Part shown: positions 53,380 to 64,000 of the stretch, piece by piece
Numbering within the stretch: the first letter of the stretch is position 1
Layout of the letters: every line of letters starts with the position of its first letter
Source: an uncultured Candidatus Pelagibacter sp.
GTDB taxonomy: Bacteria; Pseudomonadota; Alphaproteobacteria; Pelagibacterales; Pelagibacteraceae
Direction: 5' to 3'
Assembly (NCBI GenBank): GCA_905616395.1
Contig: CAJQSQ010000002.1
Span: 124,001 to 188,000 of the forward strand
DNA length: 64,000 nucleotides
Program-made: the position numbers and the translations under genes
Notes under the pieces: generated by a model
Database searches by the model: none
What the model was told of the DNA's origin: nothing
The model's input: only the letters and a program-made list of their open reading frames with translations

Positions 53380-54060
53380 TTAACTGAGTAACGCTTGGCA
53401 CCAAGCAATAACGGTATCATTAAAGACATACATAATTAAAAAAAATACAATCCAAACAATTAATAAAAAAGTCCAATAAAGAGATAAGGCATCAATGCTT
53501 TTTTGCTCTTTTATAGTATCTTCTTTACTTAGTTTATTAACTTTAGAAAAAACTTTCCCCCAAAAAAATAATCCTCCTAAAAGATGTAGCCCATGGAGTG
53601 CTGTAAAAATATAAAAAGATGAAAAATAATTATTTGTAGAAACGTAATTTCCACTTTTCATTAATTGAAACCAAAAAAATATTTGTCCAAATAAAAATAA
53701 ATAACTTAAAAAACCAACTATAAGTAAATTAATTTTAACCTTATCAAAATTATTTTTTTTAAAATCATTTGTAATTTTATTAAAGAAATAAGTTACAGCT
53801 AATAGAACTAAAGTATTTAACCATAATAAATTTGGTTTTAGCAAATATCCAGTATCTTGGCTTACAGGAATACTATAGAGATAACCAGTAACAACCAAAG
53901 TGAATAGAACAGTACTTACTCCAAAAATAACTATGACTGCTGAAGTCTGCAATGATATGTCAAAAGTTTTACCTTTGTGATAATTGTCAGTTATGATCTG
54001 TTCCTTTTCCCAAGGTTTATCAGCAAGCGTGCCAAAAACTTTTTTTAAAAATTTAGACAT
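53380..54060 (-). CDS. heme-copper oxidase subunit III-like protein (third copy in window)
   Basis: IFTALHGLHLLGGLFFWGKV, SLYWTFLLIVWIVFFLIMYV. Confidence 0.85.
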   Translation of the reverse strand: MSKFLKKVFGTLADKPWEKEQIITDNYHKGKTFDISLQTSAVIVIFGVSTVLFTLVVTGYLYSIPVSQDTGYLLKPNLLWLNTLVLLAVTYFFNKITNDFKKNNFDKVKINLLIVGFLSYLFLFGQIFFWFQLMKSGNYVSTNNYFSSFYIFTALHGLHLLGGLFFWGKVFSKVNKLSKEDTIKEQKSIDALSLYWTFLLIVWIVFFLIMYVFNDTVIAWCQALLS

Positions 54061-54093
54061 AATTCTAATATATATTATAATAACTATTAAATT

Positions 54094-54681
54094 ATGAAAT
54101 TAAAGACCTCAATAACTATTCTAGGAGGGTGTTTATTAATTTTTTTGTTTATTATGCTTCCTATTGTATTTTCGATACAAGAAAAGAAAGAAAATATAAT
54201 TTCATCATATTCTGGTTCATCCTTCGTTTTAAAAGATGTAAATAATAAACCTATAACAGAAAATTCTTTTCAAGGCCCGTTAACTGCAATTTTTTTTGGA
54301 TTTACAAATTGTCCCGATATATGTCCGATGACGCTATCTAATCTAGATCAGGTTTTAGAAAAACTAAATAATGATGAGAGGGAAAGATTTAAAGTATATT
54401 TTATAAGTATTGACCCTGAACAAGATAGTCCTGAAGTTATTAGAGATTATTTAGATGCATTTAAAAATAAAATTTATGGAATAACTGGAGATTCTCAAAA
54501 AATATTTTCACTTTCAAAATCATGGGGAGTGTTGAGCGAAAAAATTTTTAAAGCTGATGGTGGTTATTTAATTAATCATAGTTCTTCTATACTTTTATTA
54601 AATAAGGGAAAGTATATTGACAGAATTAGTCATCATGAGAAATTAGATGATATATACAAAGTAATTAAAAAATATTTATAG
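54094..54681 (+). CDS. SCO1/SenC family copper chaperone
   Basis: FFGFTNCPDICPMTLSNLDQVL, ISIDPEQDSPEV. Confidence 0.95.
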   Translation: MKLKTSITILGGCLLIFLFIMLPIVFSIQEKKENIISSYSGSSFVLKDVNNKPITENSFQGPLTAIFFGFTNCPDICPMTLSNLDQVLEKLNNDERERFKVYFISIDPEQDSPEVIRDYLDAFKNKIYGITGDSQKIFSLSKSWGVLSEKIFKADGGYLINHSSSILLLNKGKYIDRISHHEKLDDIYKVIKKYL

Positions 54682-54692
54682 ACTTAAAATAT

Positions 54693-55346
54693 TTAGTAAT
54701 TTTTTCTTCTAAAATATAAATAAAAAACAAGAATGGAAAAAGCTAATGAAAACCAAGTAATTGCATACTTTTTGTGATTATTTGAAATTTTTGCAGTAAT
54801 AGTTTTTACTTTGGGCAAGTCTAGATTGCTATCAAGATAGATAACAAATGGAGAAAAATTTTTTCCCATATATTGAGAAATATCTTTTCTATTTAAAGTA
54901 AACCAATAGTTATCTTGAATATTATTTTTTGGTTTAAACCTATTTGCTTTTAATTGCTTCTTCAGTGTTCCAGTAATATTTGGAGAAGCTAAAATATTAA
55001 TTTTATCATTTTCTTTTTCATTAAAAGGAATCCAGCCTCTATTTAATAAAAAATTTTTATTCTCAATAATTATTGGACTAACAATATCAAATCCTGGTTG
55101 TCCTTTTTCATTTAGATTATATAGATAAATCTGTTTATCAAAATCTATAGTTCCGGTGGTTTTAATTCTTAAATAGTTTGTGGGTATGTGGTCTAATAGA
55201 TTTACCGGTTCATTTTTTAATGAGTTTTCTATTTGATTTATTAATTCTAGCTTCCAATTTAATCTAACTAATTGCCAACTTCCTAAAGCAACAAATGTTG
55301 AAATAAAAAGAAATACAAAAATTGAAAATATAAATTTATGTCTCAA
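54693..55346 (-). CDS. SURF1 family oxidase assembly protein
   Basis: N- and C-terminal TM; LGSWQLVRLNWKLELI, LLNRGWIP, YAITWFSLAF. Confidence 0.92.
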   Translation of the reverse strand: MRHKFIFSIFVFLFISTFVALGSWQLVRLNWKLELINQIENSLKNEPVNLLDHIPTNYLRIKTTGTIDFDKQIYLYNLNEKGQPGFDIVSPIIIENKNFLLNRGWIPFNEKENDKINILASPNITGTLKKQLKANRFKPKNNIQDNYWFTLNRKDISQYMGKNFSPFVIYLDSNLDLPKVKTITAKISNNHKKYAITWFSLAFSILVFYLYFRRKNY

Positions 55347-55356
55347 AGGTTAAAAC

Positions 55357-56145
55357 TTAACTTCCCCAAATGTAAATTGAAGCAAATAAAAATAACCAGA
55401 CTACATCAACAAAATGCCAGTACCACGCAGCTGCTTCAAAGCCAAAAAATTCTCCTTCTTTATACTTACCGGTCTTACCTCTCCACCAGCATACTGCTAA
55501 AAATATAGTTCCTATAACAACATGAAATCCATGAAAACCCGTTGCCATATAAAATACAGCACCATATATATTTCCTGAAAAATCAAAACTTGCATGGTGA
55601 TATTCATAAATCTGCAATAAAGAAAAGCTAAAACCCAAAACAACTGTCATCGCCAAGCCTTGTACAAAACTTTCCTTATCACCCTCTTCTAAGGCATGAT
55701 GCGCCCAGGTAACCGTAGTTCCTGATAGTAATAAAATTAATGTATTGATAAGTGGAATATCCCAAGGGTCAAAAGTTACTATATCTTTAGGAGGCCACAC
55801 ATTACCAATTAACTCTCCAGGAAATAAGCTTGCATTAAAATAAGCCCAAAACCACGCAACAAAAAACATTACTTCGGAGGCGATAAAAAGGGTCATTCCA
55901 TATCTAAGGTGAATTTTAACAACAGGAGTATGATGATTATGATCAACTGACTCTATTATTACATCCCTAAACCACATGTATACTCCATAAAATAAAAGAG
56001 CAAAACCTAAGTACATTCCCCAGGAAACTTCACTATGCAAATAATAGACAGTCCCTATTGCTAAAAATAAGCTAGAAAATGATACATAAATAGGCCAAGG
56101 ACTTGGATCTACTAAATGATAATCATGTTTTTTTTCTGCGGACAT
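55357..56145 (-). CDS. ctaE: cytochrome c oxidase subunit III
   Basis: YHLVDPSPWPIYVSFSSL, FIASEVMFFVAWFWAYFN, ATGFHGFHVVIGTIFL, YWHFVDVVWLFLF. Confidence 0.97.
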   Translation of the reverse strand: MSAEKKHDYHLVDPSPWPIYVSFSSLFLAIGTVYYLHSEVSWGMYLGFALLFYGVYMWFRDVIIESVDHNHHTPVVKIHLRYGMTLFIASEVMFFVAWFWAYFNASLFPGELIGNVWPPKDIVTFDPWDIPLINTLILLLSGTTVTWAHHALEEGDKESFVQGLAMTVVLGFSFSLLQIYEYHHASFDFSGNIYGAVFYMATGFHGFHVVIGTIFLAVCWWRGKTGKYKEGEFFGFEAAAWYWHFVDVVWLFLFASIYIWGS

Positions 56146-56147
56146 TT

Positions 56148-56687
56148 TTATAATTTTGATTGGTTATAATAATCTGATGAAAAGAAAGTATAGGACATGG
56201 TTACATCTTTAATATTTTTAGTATTTGGATCATTTACCATCTCTGGGTCTAAATAAAAAGTCATTATGTATGTTGCTTTTTCTCCTGCTTTCAACGCTTG
56301 CTTTTCAAAGCAAAAACAGCCTAATTTACTGTAATACTTACCAAAAGATGATGGAGATACATTAAAAGCAGCCACACCATAAGTTGTTTCATCGCCATAA
56401 TTCTCTACTTGAAATTCGATTCGATTCACTTGACCTATGTTCACATCCATAACATTTTTTTTTACTTTAAAATTCCAGGGCAGTTTGTTTACATTTGTAT
56501 CAAAGCGAACACTTACTTTTTGATCTAAAACTATATCTGGTGCCTCTTTTGATATTTGCGTAGTTCCACCGAACCCAGTCGCTCTACAGAATATATCATA
56601 TAAAGGTACCGCAGCAAATGAAAGGCCAAGCATGATAAAAAAGATTCCAGCTAAAATTATAGGAGTAAGCGTTTTTTTTTGGATCAT
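56148..56687 (-). CDS. ctaG: cytochrome c oxidase assembly protein CtaG/Cox11
   Basis: VPLYDIFCRATGFGGTTQ, GCFCFEKQ copper motif. Confidence 0.96.
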   Translation of the reverse strand: MIQKKTLTPIILAGIFFIMLGLSFAAVPLYDIFCRATGFGGTTQISKEAPDIVLDQKVSVRFDTNVNKLPWNFKVKKNVMDVNIGQVNRIEFQVENYGDETTYGVAAFNVSPSSFGKYYSKLGCFCFEKQALKAGEKATYIMTFYLDPEMVNDPNTKNIKDVTMSYTFFSSDYYNQSKL

Positions 56688-56809
56688 AATTGTCTGTCAA
56701 AAACTCCCACATTATAGAGAGTAAAAAAAAATAGAAATATCATGAAGGCTATTATTCCAAGTGCAGTAAAGATGTTTTTTTTTTTAGTTTCTTTGTCTGG
56801 TGTCAGCAT
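56684..56809 (-). CDS. 41-aa single-TM protein, CoxF-like position (below ORF-track cutoff)
   Basis: Manual translation MLTPDKETKKKNIFTALGIIAFMIFLFFFTLYNVGVFDRQL; stop overlaps ctaG start as ATGA. Confidence 0.7.
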   Translation of the reverse strand: MLTPDKETKKKNIFTALGIIAFMIFLFFFTLYNVGVFDRQL

Positions 56810-56847
56810 AATAATATCTTATCTGTTAAAAATAATTTTCTTAAAAT

Positions 56848-59303
<2,456 letters not shown>

Positions 59304-59308
59304 TTCTC

Positions 59309-59326
59309 ACACTCTATATAAAGTGT
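59309..59326. promoter_or_regulatory. 18-bp near-perfect palindrome ACACTCTATATAAAGTGT upstream of ctaC
   Basis: Self-complementary except one mismatched pair; 5 nt upstream of the ctaC start codon. Confidence 0.4.
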
Positions 59327-59364
59327 CTTTTAAAAAATTAAACTTTAGTTTTTGCGACAAAATA

Positions 59365-60066
59365 TCAATTAATTACGTAATTAACAATTGATAACGCTGA
59401 AATTACAGCAGTTTCAGATCTTAATATGTTTTCATTTATTTTAATTGGCTGAACGTACTTAAATGTAAGAATCTCTTTTCTTTCTTCCTCTGAAAAATCA
59501 CCCTCAGGACCAATTATAACACAAGTTGGATTGCTAGTTAATTTTTCTAAATCTAACTTTTTATTTTGAGAGTTTAGATCGGTGAATATTAAATCCATTT
59601 TTTTATTGCTTAAAAAATCTCTTAAAGACTGAGGCTCCTCAATAGATGGAACGTTAATTCTATTAGATTGTTCAGCAGCTTCTATAATTACTTTTTCTAA
59701 TCTTTCTTTGTTAATTTTTCTAACTATTGTTCTATCAAATATAATTGGTAAAAATTTAGTCACCCCTAACTCTGTTGCTTTTTGAATCATGAAATTAAAA
59801 TAATTTGATTTAATAGGTGAAAAAGCTAACCACAATTCTTTGGTGCTTTCTTTTTGTCTTAATTGTTTTGTAATATTAAATTCAACAATACTTTTAGATA
59901 TACTTAAAATTTTTGCCTCCCACTCTCCACTACTATTAAATAAAGAGAAAACTTCACTCTCTTTAACTCTCATTACTTTGCTTACATAATGTGATTGTGA
60001 TTTATCAAGTTTAGCAATTAAATTAAGTGATAAACTTTCTTTAAAAAATAATCTAATATTACTCAT
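59365..60066 (-). CDS. rsmE: 16S rRNA (uracil(1498)-N(3))-methyltransferase
   Basis: QSHYVSKVMRVKESE, IIGPEGDFSEEE, LRSETAVISALSIV. Confidence 0.95.
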   Translation of the reverse strand: MSNIRLFFKESLSLNLIAKLDKSQSHYVSKVMRVKESEVFSLFNSSGEWEAKILSISKSIVEFNITKQLRQKESTKELWLAFSPIKSNYFNFMIQKATELGVTKFLPIIFDRTIVRKINKERLEKVIIEAAEQSNRINVPSIEEPQSLRDFLSNKKMDLIFTDLNSQNKKLDLEKLTSNPTCVIIGPEGDFSEEERKEILTFKYVQPIKINENILRSETAVISALSIVNYVIN

Positions 60067-60083
60067 TAATTTTAATTTAATTT

Positions 60084-60746
60084 ATGAATAATATTAAAGC
60101 AATAATTTTTGATGCATATGGAACTTTATTTGATGTCAATTCTGCAGCTGAAAAATGTAAAGATAAAATTGGGGATAAGTGGGAAGGTTTTGCAAATTAC
60201 TGGCGTACCACTCAATTAGAATATACTTGGCTTAGAAGTTTAATGAATAGGCATAAAGACTTTTGGCAAATTACAGAGGACAGTTTAGATAAATCAATGA
60301 AAGCTTTTAAAATAGATGCTTCTATGAAGAATGAATTATTAGATCTTTATAAAATACTTTCTACTTTTTCAGAGGTACCAGAAGTTCTAAAAAAATTAAA
60401 AGAAAAAAATTATAAATTAGGTATTCTTTCAAATGGAACGCCCTCTCTTCTTAATGAATTAGTTAAAAGTAATAATTTAGAAAATATCTTTGATAATATT
60501 TTTTCAATTGAAGAAGTTGGCATTTATAAACCAGATTCAAAAGTTTACGACATGCCAATTAAAAAATATAAAATACAAAAAAATGAAGTTGCATTTTTAA
60601 GTGCTAATACTTGGGATGTGTCTGGTGGTGGAAATTACGGTTACAGTTCTATTTGGGTGAACAGAAATAATAATATTTTTGATAACCTTGATTACAAACC
60701 TACAGAAGAAGTAAAAAACTTAAAACAGCTACTTGATATTATCTAA
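60084..60746 (+). CDS. haloacid dehalogenase type II (L-2-HAD-like)
   Basis: IIFDAYGTLFDVNSAAE, QLEYTWLRSLM, LSNGTPSLL, SANTWDVSGGGNYGY. Confidence 0.88.
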   Translation: MNNIKAIIFDAYGTLFDVNSAAEKCKDKIGDKWEGFANYWRTTQLEYTWLRSLMNRHKDFWQITEDSLDKSMKAFKIDASMKNELLDLYKILSTFSEVPEVLKKLKEKNYKLGILSNGTPSLLNELVKSNNLENIFDNIFSIEEVGIYKPDSKVYDMPIKKYKIQKNEVAFLSANTWDVSGGGNYGYSSIWVNRNNNIFDNLDYKPTEEVKNLKQLLDII

Positions 60747-61098
60747 TTCTATTTTCTTCAAAATTCTTATTTAGTTTTACTGAGATAGTTCGAGTATTTC
60801 TTTTGTTCCATTCTGAAAAAGATTTTAATATTGGCATTACCGAAAGGCCAAATTCTGTAAGTGAATACTCAACATTTGGTGGCATTATTTGAATGACTTT
60901 TCTATTAACTATTCCATCAGCCTCTAACTCTTTAAGCTGTTTAGATAGCATTTGTTGAGTGATAGTTTTCAATGCTTTTTTAAATTCACCAAATCTTATT
61001 TTTTTACTTTGCAGTAAACTAAATAAAATTCTAATTTTCCATTTACCTCCAAGAAAATAAACGGCTCTTTCAGCTGGACAATCTATTAAGTTTTTCAT
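60739..61098 (-). CDS. HxlR/DUF24 family transcriptional regulator
   Basis: CPAERAVYFLGGKWKIRILFSLL, TITQQMLSKQLKELEADGIV; single N-terminal Cys7. Confidence 0.93.
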   Translation of the reverse strand: MKNLIDCPAERAVYFLGGKWKIRILFSLLQSKKIRFGEFKKALKTITQQMLSKQLKELEADGIVNRKVIQIMPPNVEYSLTEFGLSVMPILKSFSEWNKRNTRTISVKLNKNFEENRIR

Positions 61099-61111
61099 GG
61101 TATGTTTTTAT

Positions 61112-61144
61112 ATACTGGTATGATTATTTTGCGTTATTGCAATA
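61112..61144. promoter_or_regulatory. candidate operator region of divergent HxlR/CDGSH promoter
   Basis: Dyad ATAC-TG-GTAT (61112-61121) and perfect palindrome TATTGCAATA (61135-61144) between divergent genes. Confidence 0.35.
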
Positions 61145-61192
61145 TTCATAACAAAGCACTATGTACAAGTCAAATAAATTGAAAGGGTAAAT

Positions 61193-61432
61193 ATGATTAA
61201 TGGAGAAAGAGCAGGCGAAAGTGCAATCGCTGTTGAAGTTGAAAAAGATAAATCTTATTATTGGTGTTCATGTGGAAAAAGTGCAAAGCAACCTTTTTGT
61301 GATGGATCACATAAAGGTACAGATTTTACACCTCTGGCATACAAGGCTGAAGAAACTAAAAAAATGTTTTTTTGTGCTTGTAAGCAAACTAACAATCAAC
61401 CATTTTGTGATGGATCACATAATAAAAAATAA
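61193..61432 (+). CDS. tandem CDGSH iron-sulfur protein
   Basis: Two motifs: WCSCGKSAKQPFCDGSH and FCACKQTNNQPFCDGSH. Confidence 0.93.
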   Translation: MINGERAGESAIAVEVEKDKSYYWCSCGKSAKQPFCDGSHKGTDFTPLAYKAEETKKMFFCACKQTNNQPFCDGSHNKK

Positions 61433-61440
61433 AGGATAAA

Positions 61441-61851
61441 ATGCAGAATTTAAATAATAAAGTTAATAATTTTTTTTCAAACATAGATGGATTAGCCTCT
61501 TTAATTTTTAGATTTGGAATAGGGATAGCTTTTATTATTCATGGTGCAAAAAAATTCCCACTACCTCCTCAAGGGTTAATTGAATATTTTGGTCTGTCAC
61601 CTATATTAGCATCGACTGTTGCCTTGTCTGAACTGTTGACAGGATTGGTGCTAATAATAAGTGGTTTTATTAAAAATCCTTTTGGAAATATGCTCACAAG
61701 ACTATCAGGATTAAACATAACTATCTTAATGATAACTATACTGATCTTTGCTCACAAAGACTGGTTCTTCACAACAAAACTATTTACCAGTGAACAAATA
61801 TTTCTTTTAATTGGTGGATTTTATTTTTTAATTAAAGGTAATCGAACATAA
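61441..61851 (+). CDS. DoxX family membrane protein
   Basis: LIFRFGIGIAFIIHGAKKF, LSELLTGLVLIISGF. Confidence 0.9.
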   Translation: MQNLNNKVNNFFSNIDGLASLIFRFGIGIAFIIHGAKKFPLPPQGLIEYFGLSPILASTVALSELLTGLVLIISGFIKNPFGNMLTRLSGLNITILMITILIFAHKDWFFTTKLFTSEQIFLLIGGFYFLIKGNRT

Positions 61852-61853
61852 TC

Positions 61854-62693
61854 ATGAATCAAATTGAAGTAGAAAAAATAATAGAACCAGTTGCAGCATC
61901 AGATGGTGCTGGTGTTAAATTAAAAAGAAGTATTGGAACTCACCTTATTGATTACCATGATCCCTTTTTGATGTTGGATGAATTTGGTTCTGAAAATAAA
62001 GATGATTACATTGGAGGCTTCCCTCCTCACCCTCACAGAGGAATTGAAACAGTAACATATATGCTTGCTGGTGATTTTGAACATAAAGACAGTACAGGAG
62101 GAGAAGGAATAATGACTGCTGGAGATGTGCAGTGGATGAAAACTGGGAGTGGCATCATTCATTCAGAAATGCCCGCAATGAAAGAAGGTAAGCTTCATGG
62201 CTTTCAATTATGGGTAAACATGCCTGCTAAATTAAAAATGACTAAACCAGAGTACATTTATATTGATGCAGACAAAATGAGCACTCATAAAGACGACGAT
62301 AAAACTGTCAAAGTGATTGCTGGAAAATTTGAAGATGCAGAAGGACCTGTTAAAGGTCACAATGTTGAACCTGTTTATTTTGATGTAGAGCTTGAAAAAG
62401 GAAAAGAATTTAATTTCGATCTTCCCTCAACTCACAATTCATTAATATATGTAGTTGAAGGTGAAATTAAAGTTGGTGATCAAGATCATGATGCCGTTAA
62501 AGATTCTACTTTAATTATCCTAACTAGAGGTGAAAAATTAAAAGTCTCTAGCTTAACTAAAGCTAAGTTTTTACTGATATCTGGAAAACCTATTGGCGAA
62601 CCTATTGCTAGAGGAGGTCCATTTGTAATGAATACTAAAGCAGAGATCTTGCAAGCAGTTCAAGATTATCATAATGATACATTTGTAAAATAA
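61854..62693 (+). CDS. pirin family protein
   Basis: DPFLMLDEFGS, GFPPHPHRGIETVTYML, GDVQWMKTGSGIIHSEMP. Confidence 0.96.
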   Translation: MNQIEVEKIIEPVAASDGAGVKLKRSIGTHLIDYHDPFLMLDEFGSENKDDYIGGFPPHPHRGIETVTYMLAGDFEHKDSTGGEGIMTAGDVQWMKTGSGIIHSEMPAMKEGKLHGFQLWVNMPAKLKMTKPEYIYIDADKMSTHKDDDKTVKVIAGKFEDAEGPVKGHNVEPVYFDVELEKGKEFNFDLPSTHNSLIYVVEGEIKVGDQDHDAVKDSTLIILTRGEKLKVSSLTKAKFLLISGKPIGEPIARGGPFVMNTKAEILQAVQDYHNDTFVK

Positions 62694-63667
62694 TGAAAAC
62701 TATTAAAATAGAAAAATTTGGTGGCCCTGAAGTATTAGAGGTTAAGGATATTGAAATCGGTAAACCAGGTCCAAAAGAAGTTTTAATAAAAAATTTATCA
62801 ATTGGTCTTAACTATATCGATGTTTATCACCGAACAGGTTTATACCCTATTCCTCTACCAAGTGGAATTGGTTTAGAAGCATGTGGAATAATTGAAGAAG
62901 TTGGTTCTGAAGTTGATCTGTTTAAAGTTGGCGATAGAGTGGCTCACTCTTCAATGCCCATTGGAAGTTATTCGGAAAAACAATTATTTCCTCAAGAAAA
63001 ACTAGTTTTAGTTCCAGAAGGTATCTCAGACGAAATTGCGTCTTGTATTATGCTTAAAGGAATAACTGCTGAATATTTATTACACAGAGCTTATCCAATT
63101 AAAAAAGGTGATAAAGTTTTATACCATGCAGCTGCTGGTGGTGTGGGTCAAATATTATGTCAGTGGGCTAATGCATTAGGAGCTGAAGTTATTGGAACGG
63201 TTGGCTCTAAAGAAAAAGAAGCAATTGCTAAAAAAAATGGCTGTCACCATGTGATAAATTATACGGATACAAATTTTGTTGAGGAAGTAGAAAAAATTGT
63301 AGGTAAAAATGGTGTTGATGTTGTCTACGATGGTGTTGGTATTAAAACATTTGATGGATCGATTGAAACCTTAAAAGTTAGAGGCATGATGGTCGCTTTT
63401 GGAAATGCGTCAGGGTACGTTGATACTATAGATGTTAAAAAACATATTAATGCAAAAGGATTGTTTTTTACTCGTCCTTCAATTGCGCATTATACAATGA
63501 CAAGAGAAGAATTAGTTGAGTCTGCTAAAAAAGTTTTTGATGCAATTTTATCTCAGAAATTTAAAGTTGAAATTTCAAAAAGATACTCACTTGATGATGC
63601 GAAAAAAGCTCATGAAGAATTAGAAGCAAGACTATTAACTGGTCCTGCAGTTATTATTCCTAATTAA
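62693..63667 (+). CDS. qor: quinone oxidoreductase (MDR zinc-independent)
   Basis: GLNYIDVYHRTGLYPIPLPSGIGLEACGIIEEVG, YHAAAGGVGQILCQWA. Confidence 0.93.
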   Translation: MKTIKIEKFGGPEVLEVKDIEIGKPGPKEVLIKNLSIGLNYIDVYHRTGLYPIPLPSGIGLEACGIIEEVGSEVDLFKVGDRVAHSSMPIGSYSEKQLFPQEKLVLVPEGISDEIASCIMLKGITAEYLLHRAYPIKKGDKVLYHAAAGGVGQILCQWANALGAEVIGTVGSKEKEAIAKKNGCHHVINYTDTNFVEEVEKIVGKNGVDVVYDGVGIKTFDGSIETLKVRGMMVAFGNASGYVDTIDVKKHINAKGLFFTRPSIAHYTMTREELVESAKKVFDAILSQKFKVEISKRYSLDDAKKAHEELEARLLTGPAVIIPN

Positions 63668-63984
63668 TCTAAATCAACATCCATATCAGACATGTGCAGT
63701 TTTAATGCATTCGTTGAAACTTGAATTTCTCTCATAAAAACAACAATTGAAATCATCATCGATAAACAGCATGATCCAAAAATTATTCTTGCTGCAAAAA
63801 TTTCGTTTAGATAAAGAGCAAAAACAGTCAGCATGTTAAATAAAAAACCAAATGCAGCAAACATAATGGTCCACTTTAACAAGCTAATTCTTCCACTTAA
63901 ATTTATAAACTGTTTTTTCCACTCAGGCGGAATGTGATTTTCATATACATGCTCATCATGAAGTTGCCTAATAAGCTTACTCAA
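63664..63984 (-). CDS. hypothetical two-TM protein
   Basis: 106-aa ORF with two hydrophobic helices; no family recognised. Confidence 0.6.
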   Translation of the reverse strand: MSKLIRQLHDEHVYENHIPPEWKKQFINLSGRISLLKWTIMFAAFGFLFNMLTVFALYLNEIFAARIIFGSCCLSMMISIVVFMREIQVSTNALKLHMSDMDVDLD

Positions 63985-64000
63985 AGAATGAAACCTATTG

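Noticed and set aside
61298-61419. Two copies of TGTGATGGATCACA resembling a CRP/FNR-type palindrome
   Set aside because: Each copy simply encodes Cys-Asp-Gly-Ser-His in the CDGSH protein, and the spacer is 4 rather than the 6 nt of CRP sites.
61200-61439. Second 79-aa ORF overlapping the CDGSH gene in another frame
   Set aside because: The annotated frame encodes two clear CDGSH motifs; the alternative frame is open largely because the duplicated motif DNA repeats.

Overview
AT-rich, densely packed bacterial chromosome segment. Gene content and order suggest an alphaproteobacterium of the SAR11/Pelagibacterales type; this is inferred, not searched. About 75 protein genes and one tRNA gene (tRNA-Gln UUG) are supportable. 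No rRNA, CRISPR array, prophage, transposon or integrase was seen. Main blocks: uvrB/folM-like SDR/folB/uvrC/pgsA; a marR/ompR/envZ-like (PetP/PetR-like) regulatory operon; prs/rplY/pth/ychF; petABC (bc1 complex); ispE/tRNA-Gln/cca; type-4 UDG-like protein/rnhB/ccrM; mutY/DUF721(DciA-like)/dsbA-like/smc; ATP synthase Fo genes followed by a retinal cassette crtI-crtB-crtY-blh fused into an ispH-thrB-rnhA run; two adjacent heme-copper oxidase clusters (canonical ctaCD-ctaG-ctaE-surf1, plus a second oxidase with its own subunits II, I, III, III-like and IV); and an HxlR/CDGSH/DoxX/pirin/Qor cluster that looks like an electrophile/quinone-stress regulon. Observations most worth follow-up: (1) a UDG-like protein that appears to have lost three of four Fe-S cysteines and the motif-2 His; (2) a short SMC without a recognisable hinge; (3) three GANTC sites and a dyad directly upstream of ccrM; (4) the second oxidase cluster in a compact genome; (5) the HxlR cluster with a single N-terminal Cys in the regulator; (6) tRNA-Gln ending 3 nt before the cca start codon; (7) convergent genes that repeatedly share palindromic stop tetramers; (8) pgeF with no ATG/GTG/TTG start in the expected place. 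All calls are by eye from the translations; no database search was run.
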